Shown: positions 36,739 through 47,575, counted from the first letter of the stretch. The stretch is 64,000 nt of DNA from Mercurialis annua (GCF_937616625.2 NC_065570.1:69033665-69097664), one strand, 5' to 3'. The notes: generated by a model not told the origin, from the letters alone. Numbers and translations: made by a program.

Positions 36739-37311
36739 ACCTCTATTTCAGTGTAAAGAATGTTACTCAAAAGTGTAGTATATAGAACGAGACTTTATGA
36801 TCACTAGGTTACTTGATGTCTATATATTCCAATTTACTTCACAATTTTGTTATGTTTCCAATTTCAGGTGTGTATAATCTTGCAAATGGTGAATGAACAT
36901 GATCTGAAAAGCTGTGCACAGTTTGGTGTTAATAATAGGCCATCTCTTTAAGACCCATTAAGGAGCACATATATACAAAATAATTAACCAGGGCCCTGTT
37001 TTCACTACAAAAACATCCTTCAATTTTTTTATTCTTACCCCAATTGTAAAGTTAATATTTTAAGGTTTAGATTCGAACTCCTCCCTCTACATCTATCATT
37101 ATAATTAGGGGGGAAAGAGCGATAAATGGTAAACAATATAAATGAACTTAAAATTTGAAATATGTTTGTCACCATAACAAGTTCATATAATTAGTTAAGT
37201 AGTAGTTTATACACAACATACATAAATGCAAAGACTTCTAATATCACCCCAAAACTTTGTAGCTAATACCAACCTTAGGTAATTAATTTACTATTTTACA
37301 TATAATATGAT
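36739..37311. other. Convergent intergenic spacer
   Basis: This 570-bp spacer lies between the stop codons of two convergent genes, the lectin kinase and the GDSL lipase. It should hold both 3' UTRs. Nothing else was recognised. Confidence 0.6.
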
Positions 37312-40300
37312 CTAATAGCGCATGGCTAATTGTTTGATATTGATTGGATAGGCTTCAGTTTTGAGATTAGAATCAAAAGCTTTATTTGCAATCAAAACAT
37401 TAACTGCTTCAGTTGGGTGCACCCCATCAAAAAAAACATGCCTACTCCTGTCTTCACAGGTTTCCCCATCTTTCTTGCACAGACCATTTATGCTTGCCAT
37501 TTCACAGCATGGATTGCTTGCATCTTTAAACCCTATTATAACATAAAGTTAAAGAAAAAAAATACAATTAATATCGTTACGTTATGAATATTCAATTTTT
37601 AAAATTACTTTTTCAATTAAATTTTTGATGATTGTCAATGATAAATATGAAACGGAAAAAATAAGATACGGCCTCCTGGTCAATTGGAGTGCCCTTAGGA
37701 AGCCTTTGATGGGCGAAGTCGGACAGTCGTTCTCTTGATAATGAATATATAACATATGATTCAAACTTAAAATTTTCATATTCGAACCTATTTCATTGTA
37801 ATCGCGAACAATAATAGCAAAACATAATAAATTAAATCATATGCACAATGCACATTGTTTTATTGGTAAAAGGTTTTGAAGTTACGTACCTTTAGAAGTA
37901 GGGTTTGTGATGAGATGTGTAATAATGGTATAAGAGTTAACATAGACAAGATGAGAAGCCGGCATGAGTGGTTTGATCGAACCCACTAAAGACTTCAACT
38001 GAGCATTGAAGAGGTGAGCTGCTCTGTTGAGGGGTTTATTGCACCCAATCTGAGATGGATAGTTGGCCTTCGCCACTGGATAGCACCCAAGTGGATTCAA
38101 TGACATCAACACAAATTTCCGACCCCCTAACTTGTACAATTTCTGCATTCAATTCAATGAAGAGCTTTCAAAAAATCTTAAAATGATGTATAAATAATGT
38201 ATAGTCCTCTATGCACATTATATCCTCATGTCACATTAAATATATCACATCTCTTTTTAACTAGTGAAGATAAACTTATTTAGGTTTTGTTAGGAAAGTC
38301 ATTTCTCTAGTTAAATGGAAGTCAACCCCTTAACTTTTCGGGAAGTAGAATTAGAAAAAATGAACCAAGTGAGAAAAAAATGCTATTTTTCGGAAAGTTA
38401 AACTTTCTTAATGCACTTACCCTCAACCAAGTGAGCCCTTTATGTAGTTATTAAACTCAATCTGTTACTATTTTTTATTGAGTTAGAACACTCTTTTTTT
38501 TTATAAGTTAATTTAAGTACTGCATTTACATATAAAAAATAAATACTCAAGTATGATATTAATAATTTATATTTTAAAATATAAATATTCATTTTTTTTT
38601 TTTTTTTTTTTTTTATTTTTTTTTTTTTTTTTGGTAAGCCCATCCGGTTTCCAAGACTTCGTCCTGACTAATCCGGATCCGACCCGCGTCGCGCACCTGG
38701 CATGGTGGGTGAATCTGCCAGTGGGAATTTTCTGCATTCACAAGGACTCGAACCCGAGACCTTGCTTAAGCGATACCAAGCCGCTTACCACTTGGACCAA
38801 CTCCCATTGGTATTTTTTTTTTTTTTTAAAAGAGTATAAATTGATTGAGTAATACCTACCATATTTATTAGAACACGGGATTATTTTTGTCCTAGTTTGG
38901 CAGTGACATTTTCAGATGTATTTTAAGTGGTAGGGTCCTCAATGAGTCAATTCTTGATGAAAGAATCAGTCTTGGTTCACCTAATCGGTTAATTTAGAGC
39001 GAACTACACTACAGTTTTCACTTATGCTGTACTTTATACTTTTATTTTCGTTAGTATTTTGATGATTCTGTTCAGTTTTAGTGTTAGTCAATTAAGTCAA
39101 ATATGCCAATAAGAGGTTGTGGATTCAAATCCCGCTTCCGTAACTAACAACTAACAACTGAGATAATAAACACTATAGATTTTGAGAGAGAGAGAGGGGG
39201 ATATTATAATTATATTATTTATTAGGGCAAATGTTGTAAAAAGACCAAACATTTCACAAAAGTTTCACAAAAGTCCTGACCTTTTAATTTTGTTGATTTT
39301 GGCCAAAAACTGATTATTTGGTTTCACAAAAGTCCTGACCTTTTAATTTTTTCGATTTTGGCCAAAAATGAATTATTTGGTTTCACAAAAATCCTGACCT
39401 TTCAATATATGTGCATGCCACGAAGGCACCACATAGGCAAATTGAAATCAAATTGAGAGTTGGCCACAATTGAAACCAGATAATCTGTTTTTGGCCAAAA
39501 TCGACAAAATTGAAAGGTCAGGACTTTTGTGAAATTTTTATAAAAGGTTTGACCTTTTTACGACATTTGGCCTATTTATTAACCATTATTTTTTACTTGA
39601 AGATATTAAATGTCATTTACTTTGCATAAGTTTTTTCTAAAAAACCTAAAAAAAAAAGGTGGCAAGATAAAAAAAATTGGAAATTAAAATGAGACTGAAG
39701 AAAAATGAATGCACCTGAAGTTGAGTTGACAAAGATTTTGTAAGATTGGCAGTGAAGAATTGAAGACTGACATTTGCATCGGAAAGGTTCAAGAAGTAGT
39801 TGAGCGTATAATCATTCCCACCACTTCCCACTACAAACAGGTACTTTTTCAGCACTTCTCCACTTCTTTTTCCCACTTCAGCTTTTAGTTCTGGCAATGT
39901 TACCTCCTCAAAGTTTTTCAATTGCTCATTCAAGCTTATTACCTCTCCCTGTTTTCATCAAACCTTAATTATAAGCACTAATTATCAATTAAAACATACC
40001 TAATTTGCTCTCAAGTTTGAAATTAATTTTATTAATAATAATAGCAAAATAACAAAAATAACAAGAAATACAAAAATTACTAATAGTATGGAAAAGTTAA
40101 TAATAAAAAGATTAAGTAATAATTACTCCCTCCGTCCCGTAAAGATAGAAAAAGCACCCATTTTACAAGAATTAAGAAAGTAGTTATTTATAGGTAACTT
40201 GTGATAATTTGTCTAAATTACCCTTTGTAATCAATTAGTTATATACATTTTCCAAAGCCACTTTACTAATTATAGCACTTACAACTCATTTATTTATCTT

Positions 40301-41150
40301 TACAAAATATGCATTTAATGTTTTATGATAATCATGTAGGGGTATTTTGATAATTTTTAACTTAACTAACTCCACTTTTTTTATTTTTATGGGACAAAAA
40401 AAGGTGGTATTTTTTCTATCTTTACGGGACGGAGGGAGTAAAAGATTTTCTATTATAAATACTTGTCGATTTTGTTGTAAATATGACACAGTACAATCAA
40501 TTCATGAGATAAACACTCAAATAAAAATATGTTAAAACAAAAAGAATCAGAAAACAATGAAGTATTTTTTTAAAAAATAGATTATAAATATAAAATTTCA
40601 TAATCATAAAAGCATTTGTAATCAAACTTCGAAACCTAGTATTTATGAAATTTTCGTGCAACATAGCTAGTGAATAGTGGCTAGGACAATTGTCCAATAT
40701 ATACCTCTTTTATTAGTTTCTCATGAACTCACTTAACTAAAAGTAAAACACAATATTTTATCTTACCGCAAGTAGACCGGTATCGTCTAGTATCCCGGAA
40801 GCACCAGAAGCATAGTTAACACCATGGATGATTCTGTTTCCTTTGGTAGAAGGGTCGCCAAAAGGTGGGACGAAAGGAAGAGAAAGTTTATCACAAAGAA
40901 GGTCAATTACATTTTTTCCATTTGTAAATCTACCGGAAGGGCCATAAGGAAAATCTATTCCATAAGGCAAATAGTTGGCTTTAGCCCTTGAATTTCGCAA
41001 AAAGTTGTTGTTGCCATTGTCAACTAAAGAGCTACCAAATACAAACATTCCTTTGATTTCATTGCTTCCATTGCAATTGCATGGCAACAAAAGGGCAACA
41101 ATTGGAAAGCATAAGAAAACAAGTTTTGAGATTTTCTTCATTGTGCCCAT
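37312..41150 (-). CDS. GDSL esterase/lipase
   Basis: A secreted SGNH-hydrolase of the large plant GDSL family, acting on acyl esters of unknown identity. Four exons join in frame: 41150-40767, 39948-39715, 38142-37890 and 37532-37312, giving 363 residues, a usual family length. A signal peptide covers about residues 1-28. Block I reads FVFGSSLVDNGNNNF, so the name-giving GDSL is GSSL here with the likely nucleophile S41; some family members share this change. Block II is GVNYASGASGI, block III GGNDY, and block V DGVHP with D326 and H329 of the triad. The introns hold a Stowaway MITE, a SINE and a Mutator-like MITE. A TATA box lies at 41229-41237, and a full LINE begins about 100 bp further upstream. 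The coding region is intact. Confidence 0.92.
38592..38811 (-). mobile_element. tRNA-derived SINE in GDSL intron 2
   Basis: On the minus strand the body starts at about 38811 with a tRNA-like head: an A-box-like ggtccaagtggtaagcgg and a B-box ggttcgagtcc. It then runs through 'caggtgcgcgacgcgggtcg' and 'ggatccggattagtcagg' and ends near 38633, followed by a 41-base A-rich tail (T-rich on the plus strand). It matches 59189-59372 closely and is in the same orientation. It is a transposed copy, not a tRNA gene. Confidence 0.88.
39225..39572. mobile_element. Mutator-like MITE in GDSL intron 2
   Basis: Both ends read inward ggg(c)caaatgt.gtaaaaag and then 'ttcacaaaagtcctgacctt', with about 85 bp of inverted repeat. 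A perfect 9-bp duplication TATTTATTA flanks the element (39216-39224 and 39573-39581), the size made by Mutator-like transposases. Inside the left half, a segment of about 62 bp ('tttcacaaaagtcctgacc...ggccaaaaa') is tandemly repeated. There is no coding frame. Confidence 0.88.
40126..40438. mobile_element. Stowaway-type MITE in GDSL intron 1
   Basis: Begins ctccctccgtcccgtaaaga and ends with the reverse complement (tctttacgggacggagggag), flanked by TA at 40124-40125 and 40439-40440. The perfect terminal pairing of about 25 bp, longer than in the element at 20692-20963, suggests a younger copy. Non-coding. Confidence 0.9.
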
Positions 41151-41228
41151 TTTTGTGAAGGATTTTTTTTTTTTTTTGCGTAGAAAGAAATGGTATTTTA
41201 TTTGTTGATGGAGAAGTGTAGAGCTAGT

Positions 41229-41237
41229 CTTTTATAG
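41229..41237 (-). promoter_or_regulatory. TATA box of the GDSL gene
   Basis: On the minus strand the sequence is CTATAAAAG, about 80 bp before the ATG at 41150. The LINE boundary at 41336 is about 100 bp upstream of it, so the core promoter is kept while anything further upstream has been moved 5.6 kb away. Confidence 0.65.
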
Positions 41238-41320
41238 AAAAATCATTTATTGAATTTGAAATTTTACCTAACCCTCTGGAATATATTTATTGTTCTCATA
41301 TACATAAATAATCTATTATT

Positions 41321-41335
41321 AACAACAGATATACT
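41321..41335. repeat. LINE target-site duplication, left copy
   Basis: The 15-bp string aacaacagatatact is repeated exactly at 46918-46932, directly after the LINE's A tail. The exact match indicates a recent target-primed insertion. Confidence 0.95.
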
Positions 41336-41403
41336 AATACAAAAAAACTACTCTGCCTCTGCAGAACAGCTTCTCCTCTTGCCCTAGTTCTTTTGGGTTA
41401 GAA

Positions 41404-42759
41404 ATGGATATCTCCTCTCTTTGCCAGTCCTTATCCCTCTCCGATGATGAGGATATAGTGGTGTGTGATCTGGGAGCAAAAGCACGAAGTGCTGGTGAAC
41501 AAAAAGTCGCTACTTCTTTAATCGGCAAAATTCTTGCTACGAAGAAGATGAATCGTGAAGGAGTAATCTCAACAGTAAACTACCTATGGAAGACGAAAAA
41601 GAATATGGTGGTCGAATCCCTGGGGGAAAACATGTATGTCTTCCATTTTGATTGTCAGGAAGATAGACGACGAGTTTTACAAGGTGGTCCATGGAAATAC
41701 CAGGAGAAATTAATTGTCCTGGAAATCCCAATAGGTATGGGAAACTATTCAGAGATGAAATTTGATCATATGGCCTTCTGGGTCCAAATTCACAATCTGC
41801 CTCTACTGTGCCTGAATAAGGAGGCAGGGGTCTCATTGGGGTCCCAGATTGGAGTAGTAGAGAAGGTTGATCCGGGAGCTTCAGGTGACTGTTTGGGCAA
41901 ATATATCAGGGTTCGTGTGAGGATCGACATTACGAAGCCATTGAAGAGGGGCCTAAGAATCCGGATGGATGATAATGGCTCCACCATTATTGCAGTGTTA
42001 AGGTATGAAAAGTTGCCAGAGTTATGCTATAACTGTGGAATTTTGGGTCACCCCCTATTGGAGTGCAGCAAAGGGGATGGTTCGATTCAAGATAGCTACA
42101 AGTATTCGGATTTAATCCGAGCAGGCCATATCCAAGGGCTGGTTGGGCGGGGGAAGAGACATAAACCAAGCCCTGAGAATGATGGAGAGACTAGCAATCC
42201 GCCATTGGTGAAGCAAGGGAGCTCAGAGAAGGATGAATATGGCGGTCACGTGCCCCCCGAGATGCAGAACCATGCTGCTCCCCTTCCCCAGGAACCTAGG
42301 AGTGATTTGAGGAAGGATAATCCCCCAGCCGTAGAGACTGAAAAGTTTCTGACAATTACACACCATAGCAGGGTGGACACGGGAAAGGAGAACATGCCAA
42401 AAGATATGGGTGTTTTGGCGCGAGTGAAGGGGAAACTCAAAGTGGAGAAGGAAAGTATGAGTGGGCTTAGGTTGAAAGCTAGAGCAAGAGGGGTCCAAAA
42501 GCCCACGTCAAAATCCAATCAGAACAAAAAAGCCCAATCACAGCCGACAAGCAAAACGTTGCCGTTTCTTGACATTTCTAATGTTCTGAACCCAATCTCA
42601 GATCTAGAAGGGAAAGGAACATCAACATGCAGTGACAAAGAAGAAGGAATTAGCTCGAATCCAACGACGTTATCTCAATTTGGAGACTATGTTGGGGGAA
42701 AGGAAAATGTGGGTAATCCAGCGGTGGCTCCTGCCAAGCAGGACCACCGACCGCAATGA
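41404..42759 (+). CDS. LINE ORF1, zinc-knuckle RNA-binding protein
   Basis: This 451-residue protein matches the plant LINE ORF1 type: a DUF4283-like N-terminal domain (about 30-190) with GKILATKKMNREGVISTV, then RVLQGGPWKYQ and HNLPLLCLN, followed by a CCHC zinc knuckle CYNCGILGHPLLEC (about 208-221, C-X2-C-X4-H-X4-C). The rest is a long hydrophilic, lysine- and proline-rich tail. Its expected role is to coat LINE RNA for retrotransposition. The stop codon overlaps the ORF2 start. Confidence 0.9.
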   Translation: MDISSLCQSLSLSDDEDIVVCDLGAKARSAGEQKVATSLIGKILATKKMNREGVISTVNYLWKTKKNMVVESLGENMYVFHFDCQEDRRRVLQGGPWKYQEKLIVLEIPIGMGNYSEMKFDHMAFWVQIHNLPLLCLNKEAGVSLGSQIGVVEKVDPGASGDCLGKYIRVRVRIDITKPLKRGLRIRMDDNGSTIIAVLRYEKLPELCYNCGILGHPLLECSKGDGSIQDSYKYSDLIRAGHIQGLVGRGKRHKPSPENDGETSNPPLVKQGSSEKDEYGGHVPPEMQNHAAPLPQEPRSDLRKDNPPAVETEKFLTITHHSRVDTGKENMPKDMGVLARVKGKLKVEKESMSGLRLKARARGVQKPTSKSNQNKKAQSQPTSKTLPFLDISNVLNPISDLEGKGTSTCSDKEEGISSNPTTLSQFGDYVGGKENVGNPAVAPAKQDHRPQ

Positions 42760-45700
42760 AAACTTTATGTTGGAACGTTCAGGGCTTAGGCTCCCCTAGA
42801 ACGTTCAAGTTCCTTTATGACATGGTTCATAAATTTAAGCCTAGCCTGGTGTTTGTGATGGAAACAAAGTTGAAGCTCGATAAGTTGGAGACCGTTCGCA
42901 GGAAACTGGATTTCGAAGGTTTTTTTGGTGTCAGTTGCGAAGGGAAAGGAGGTGGTTTGGCTCTGTTTTGGGACGGCTCCGGCAAGGTATCCATTCTTAG
43001 CTCTTCTCCTTTCCATATCGACTGTCTAGTTGAAGATGTTTGTGGGTTTAAGTGGAGATTTACCGGGTTTTATGGGAATCCAATTCAGTCCCAAAGAACC
43101 CATTCTTGGACCCTGTTGTATAGACTTAGCAAGATGTTTGATGGACCTTGGCTCTGTGGGGGGGATTTCAACGAGATCCTTGTGGAAGCTGAAAAGTTAG
43201 GAGGGTCGGCAAAACCTAACTATCTAATGAGGAATTTCAGAAGAGCTCTTGAAGAAAGTAACCTGTTTGACACAGGAAATGCAAGCAGTGGATTCACATG
43301 GTGGGGAAACAGGGGAAATGGCTTAATTAAAGAGAGGTTAGATCGCTTCGTAATTAATTTTGATTGGCAGCTTGTTTTCCCAGAGCATGTGGCGGTTCAC
43401 CTTGATTTTGGGGGATCAGATCATAGACCCATTTTGATGTATGGCAAGAAGCAGGAAGCAGCCCTAGATAAACAAGTCAGAAGGAATAGGTTCCATTTCG
43501 AAGAGGTTTGGACTACAAAAGATGAGTTTGCCACGGTTGTTGAGGAGGTCTGGCGGGCGGAGGACCGAGTAGTAGATGATGTCGGGGCCATGCCCAAGAA
43601 GCTGAAGAGGTGTGCCATTAAATTTAAACAGTGGGGGAGGCAAACCATTGGCGACCTAAAAAAGAATATTGGTAGAAAAAAGGCAGAGCTGAAGTCTCTC
43701 CTTGATCTGAATGATCCAAATATTTCAGTGGACCATATTAGAGCCGTGGAAGCTGATCTTCGCGATCTGATGCACCAGGAAGAGATAGTTTGGAAACAAA
43801 GGGCAAGGGCGGAGTGGCTAGCCCACGGAGATAACAACACTAGATTCTTTCATTTGAGAGCCTCAAAGCGGAAGGCGAGGAACAGAATTAGGGGCCTCAT
43901 GGATAACCTGGGTATATGGAAAGAGGAACCGGGGGCAATGACAAATATTGTACAGGAATATTTCCAAGAAATGTTTGAAACTACCAACCCAACCCCGGAG
44001 GAAATGTTTGAGGTCACCAGACATGTAACCCAATCTGTAACTGAAGAGATGAACCGGCAGCTTTGTGGCAAATTTAAAGCAGAGGAAATCACAAGTGCTC
44101 TAAAAGAAATGGCGCCCACCAAAGCCCCCGGAAAGGATGGCTTCCCTGCTCTATTTTTTCAGAAATATTGGGCGATTGTGGGAGGCGACGTTACAAAGGT
44201 ATGCCTTAGCATATTGAATGATAATACTAGAGCTGACTGTGTGAATGAGACTCTTATTGCTTTGATACCCAAAATTAAATTACCTACTTGTATGACTGAT
44301 TTCAGACCTATTAGCCTATGCAATGTAGTCTATAAGGTGGTGTCCAAAGCCCTTGCAAATAGATTCAGACTAGTATTAGGAGAGGTGATTGATGAGGCAC
44401 AAAGTGCGTTCATTCCCGGCCGTCAAATTGTTGATAGTGCTCTCATAGGTTTCGAATGTGTCCATGTCATAAAACAGTCTAAGAGAAAAAAGAATGGGCC
44501 TCTAGCACTTAAACTGGACATGTCAAAAGCCTACGATAGGGTGGAATGGCGATTTCTAGAAGCTATGATGTTGAAATTAGGCTTTAGCATTGATTGGGTT
44601 ACCAAGATCATGAACTGTATTGCCTCAGTTAGTTTCGCTTTTTTGATTAATGGTAGCGTCGAAGGGAAAGTTATCCCGCGTAGGGGCCTCAGACAGGGGG
44701 ATCCCCTATCCCCTTACCTCTTTTTGGTGTGTGCTCAGGGCCTATCCAGTCTTATAAATAATGCTGTTTCTGAAGGTCGAATCTGTGGGGTTAAGTTTGG
44801 TGGCAACTGTCATGTCTCGCATCTTTTTTTCGCTGACGACAGCCTAGTGTTTGCGAGAGCGAATACAGCTGAGTGTTTGCATATAAAAAATCTGTTGCAG
44901 GTCTATGCTAAAGCGTCTGGGCAGATTATCAACCTCGAGAAGTCAGCGCTATCCTTTGGAAGTGGGACCTGTCTGGCTACAAAACACGAACTTCAAAGAA
45001 TTCTCCAAGTTCCAATCGTCCAATGCCACGAGAAGTACTTGGGACTCCCTTCGTCGGTGGGTAGGAAGAAAGGTGAGAGTTTTAAATCTATCAAAGAAAG
45101 AATTTGGCAGAAATTACAAGGTTGGAAAGGCATCTTATTTTCTAACGGAGGCAAAGAGGTCATGATAAAAGCGGTCATCCAGGCCATACCAACGTACTAT
45201 ATGAACTGTTTTAGATTCCCAAAACAGTTGATCGCAGAAATTGAACAAATTTGCAACAAATTCTGGTGGGGCAGCCATGAAGGGACAAAAAGAATCCACT
45301 GGAGCAAGTGGTCTGCTCTATGTAAACCAAAGTGCCAAGGAGGAATGGGCTTTAAGGATATTGAGTGTTTCAATAAGAGTCTGTTGGCGAAACAAGGGTG
45401 GAGGATCTTGAGTAATCCGGAAAGCTTACTGGCCAGAATTTACAAGTTCAGGTATTTCCAGAATTGTTCCTTTCTACAAGCCACAACGCCAAGGAAAGCC
45501 TCATATACTTGGAAGAGTCTAATATGGGCAAAAGAAGTGTTAGTACAGGGGATGAGATGGAGGATTGGGAACGGGGAATCTGTTAAAATATACGGTGACA
45601 AATGGCTGCCGAGAGAGAAGACTTTCCAAATTTTTGATGCCCCCAAGCTCCCAAGCAATGCGGTGGTCAGGGACCTTTTCTCGGAGGAAGGTGGTTGGAA

Positions 45701-46889
45701 TAGAGATTTGATCAGAGAATCTTTTTCTCCCGATGATGGGGATGTTATTTGCAGCATTCCTCTAGCAGTGTCGGATATCCCTGATCAACTAATTTGGCAC
45801 TATGATAAGAAAGGGACCTACTCAGTGCGAAGCGGTTACAGAGTGGCGTGGGAGATGAAACAAAACCCGTCGAGTTCAAACGGCCTAGGGAATCTCAAGT
45901 GGTGGAAGAGTCTCTGGGGCCTGAGTCTGCCTCCGAAGATCAAAATCTTCTTGTGGAGATGCTTTAATGGATGGCTGCCTGTTAGAGAAGTGCTAATGCG
46001 TAGAGGGATGCAAATTGATGTTCGTTGCCCTCTCTGCCATTGTTTTCCAGAGTCGGGGATTCACTCCCTCTGGTTTTGCAAAGAGATCAGGAAAGTTTGG
46101 AATAGTTGGGATACGACAACTCCGCTCAAGCCTGGCTTAGGATGGAGTATGGCTGACCTTTTAATCCATGCTTTTTACAAGCTGCAAAATGAAGACTTCC
46201 ACCTTTTCTGTGTGATCCTTTGGTTAGTTTGGAGTAATAGGAACAACAAGGTCTTTGGAGGCAATTGCAAACCTGTCCCACAGTTGTTGACTTGGGCAAC
46301 GAGTTACTTAGAAGAGTTTCAACAGGCTATGGCCTCTAAGAAAGTGGTTTTGAATCAGGCGCGTCAAAGGAAAGCAGGCGACAGAGACAAAAGATGGGTC
46401 CCGCCAGATCCGGGGGTCTATTGTGTAAACGTAGATGCGAGCTTCAACAGTCGCAATGGCGTGCTTGGAACTGGTTTTGTGGTAAGGGATCACACCGGCA
46501 GGGTCATGAAAGCAGGCTACAAAAACCACGGGTGGAAGGCCTCGGTAGAGGTGGGAGAAGCCTGCGCAATCCGAGAAGGCGTCTTACAGGCAATAGAAGG
46601 CAATCTAACTCCTTTTGTAATTATGTCTGATGCAAAAGTAGTAGTAGACACCTTCAACAATTATAGATTGTCTTGTAATGATGTTGGTATGATAGCCTTA
46701 GATTGCTCTATTCTGTTGAAGAATGCAGGTTGTTTAGGAATCAGGTTTGCCAATAGGGACACAAACAAAGTAGCTCACCATCTGGCAAGGTTGGCAAGTT
46801 CTGAATCTTATGTGCAATACTCATGGAGGGGGTCTGTCCCTCATGAAATTATTCCTTTTGTTCTGGCTGATGTTCAAGCTTTGTCTTAA
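42756..46889 (+). CDS. LINE ORF2, endonuclease-reverse transcriptase-RNase H
   Basis: A 1377-residue polyprotein that nicks the target and copies LINE RNA into DNA. Order of parts: an APE-type endonuclease (about 1-225) with LCWNVQG, VMETKL, CGGDFNEI and GSDHRPI, all catalytic blocks present; a reverse transcriptase (about 480-740) with FRPISLCNV, LKLDMSKAYDRVEW, GLRQGDPLSPYLF and the catalytic FADD (about 690); a zf-RVT domain (about 1045-1115) with LPPKIKIFLWRC and CPLC; and a plant-type RNase H (from about 1224) with VDASF, VEVGEACAIREG and MSDAKVVV. The start ATG lies within the ORF1 stop context (ATGA), which suggests translation by termination and re-start. No stop or frameshift is seen. 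Confidence 0.93.
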   Translation: MKTLCWNVQGLGSPRTFKFLYDMVHKFKPSLVFVMETKLKLDKLETVRRKLDFEGFFGVSCEGKGGGLALFWDGSGKVSILSSSPFHIDCLVEDVCGFKWRFTGFYGNPIQSQRTHSWTLLYRLSKMFDGPWLCGGDFNEILVEAEKLGGSAKPNYLMRNFRRALEESNLFDTGNASSGFTWWGNRGNGLIKERLDRFVINFDWQLVFPEHVAVHLDFGGSDHRPILMYGKKQEAALDKQVRRNRFHFEEVWTTKDEFATVVEEVWRAEDRVVDDVGAMPKKLKRCAIKFKQWGRQTIGDLKKNIGRKKAELKSLLDLNDPNISVDHIRAVEADLRDLMHQEEIVWKQRARAEWLAHGDNNTRFFHLRASKRKARNRIRGLMDNLGIWKEEPGAMTNIVQEYFQEMFETTNPTPEEMFEVTRHVTQSVTEEMNRQLCGKFKAEEITSALKEMAPTKAPGKDGFPALFFQKYWAIVGGDVTKVCLSILNDNTRADCVNETLIALIPKIKLPTCMTDFRPISLCNVVYKVVSKALANRFRLVLGEVIDEAQSAFIPGRQIVDSALIGFECVHVIKQSKRKKNGPLALKLDMSKAYDRVEWRFLEAMMLKLGFSIDWVTKIMNCIASVSFAFLINGSVEGKVIPRRGLRQGDPLSPYLFLVCAQGLSSLINNAVSEGRICGVKFGGNCHVSHLFFADDSLVFARANTAECLHIKNLLQVYAKASGQIINLEKSALSFGSGTCLATKHELQRILQVPIVQCHEKYLGLPSSVGRKKGESFKSIKERIWQKLQGWKGILFSNGGKEVMIKAVIQAIPTYYMNCFRFPKQLIAEIEQICNKFWWGSHEGTKRIHWSKWSALCKPKCQGGMGFKDIECFNKSLLAKQGWRILSNPESLLARIYKFRYFQNCSFLQATTPRKASYTWKSLIWAKEVLVQGMRWRIGNGESVKIYGDKWLPREKTFQIFDAPKLPSNAVVRDLFSEEGGWNRDLIRESFSPDDGDVICSIPLAVSDIPDQLIWHYDKKGTYSVRSGYRVAWEMKQNPSSSNGLGNLKWWKSLWGLSLPPKIKIFLWRCFNGWLPVREVLMRRGMQIDVRCPLCHCFPESGIHSLWFCKEIRKVWNSWDTTTPLKPGLGWSMADLLIHAFYKLQNEDFHLFCVILWLVWSNRNNKVFGGNCKPVPQLLTWATSYLEEFQQAMASKKVVLNQARQRKAGDRDKRWVPPDPGVYCVNVDASFNSRNGVLGTGFVVRDHTGRVMKAGYKNHGWKASVEVGEACAIREGVLQAIEGNLTPFVIMSDAKVVVDTFNNYRLSCNDVGMIALDCSILLKNAGCLGIRFANRDTNKVAHHLARLASSESYVQYSWRGSVPHEIIPFVLADVQALS

Positions 46890-47575
46890 TGAAATTATTC
46901 CTTTCTCAAAAAAAAAAAACAACAGATATACTTTATTCATAGTCTGATAATAGAAATTTATTATTCAAATAAAGAAGTTTTAGGTTAGACATTTTGCGTC
47001 CCCTTTATAGTAGTCACGGTAATTATCACTATTAAACATTATTATTATTATTACTTTATTGTGAGTTAGTTACTTGGATGGTAAGACATTTAGGTCAGAT
47101 AATACATTAATAAAAACAGTATTAAAAAATTAATACGACTTAGAGAATTTTCCAACAATTAAATATTCAGAAGAAGTATGCGATGTAGCAATAATAGTTC
47201 TTGACAAATTTATGTATTCAGCATATATAGTTTGAATCAGCAACAATCTTTTCTCTAAGATTCATTAGTTGTTTAATTAGCTATTGCATAATACACATAC
47301 TATCATTAATTTTACAATAATCACAAAAGAAAATTTTAAAATATAATATTGTATGGTAAACTCATATGAAATCATTTTTTATTAATATAACTTATAAGTA
47401 TCAATAATATACATGCATAAAAAAAAGCCTCCAGTTTTGATTTTTTGTCTTTGACCATGAACTTTGCTAAAAATAAAATACTTAGAGTAATAGTTTATTC
47501 TTTCATTTTGTATATCTCCCCCCATCCAACTAATTCTTTTTGTTTTTTAAAAAAATATGAATAGTACCGTGAGAT

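Larger units (their letters stand above)
41336..46917 (+). mobile_element. Full-length, apparently intact L1-type LINE
   Basis: A 5.58-kb non-LTR retrotransposon bounded by an exact 15-bp target duplication and ending in a short A tail (about 46908-46919, partly shared with the duplication). The 5' leader before ORF1 is only 68 bp. ORF1 (41404-42759) and ORF2 (42756-46889) overlap by four bases (ATGA) and neither is interrupted. It reads opposite to the GDSL gene and sits upstream of it, so an antisense-oriented promoter in the LINE could influence that gene (inference). Open frames and a perfect duplication suggest it moved recently and may still be active. Confidence 0.93.

Noticed and set aside
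38620..38811. tRNA-like A- and B-boxes read as a tRNA gene
   Set aside because: The sequence continues into a SINE body with an A tail, and a second copy at 59189-59372 has an exact target duplication. It cannot fold into a full tRNA.
39105..39150. B-box-like 'ggattcaaatccc' in GDSL intron 2
   Set aside because: A single 11-base match without an A-box or a SINE body; too little to call.
39188..39200. (GA)n run as a regulatory element
   Set aside because: A short simple repeat in an intron with no supporting context.
42756..42759. Apparent frameshift between LINE ORF1 and ORF2
   Set aside because: The two frames overlap by ATGA, with a proper start for ORF2 and complete domains on both sides; this is normal organisation for a two-ORF LINE, not damage.
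44905..45165. Other-frame open reading frames within the LINE, lectin kinase and chitinase genes
   Set aside because: They are shadows of real coding frames, with no independent start context or family match.
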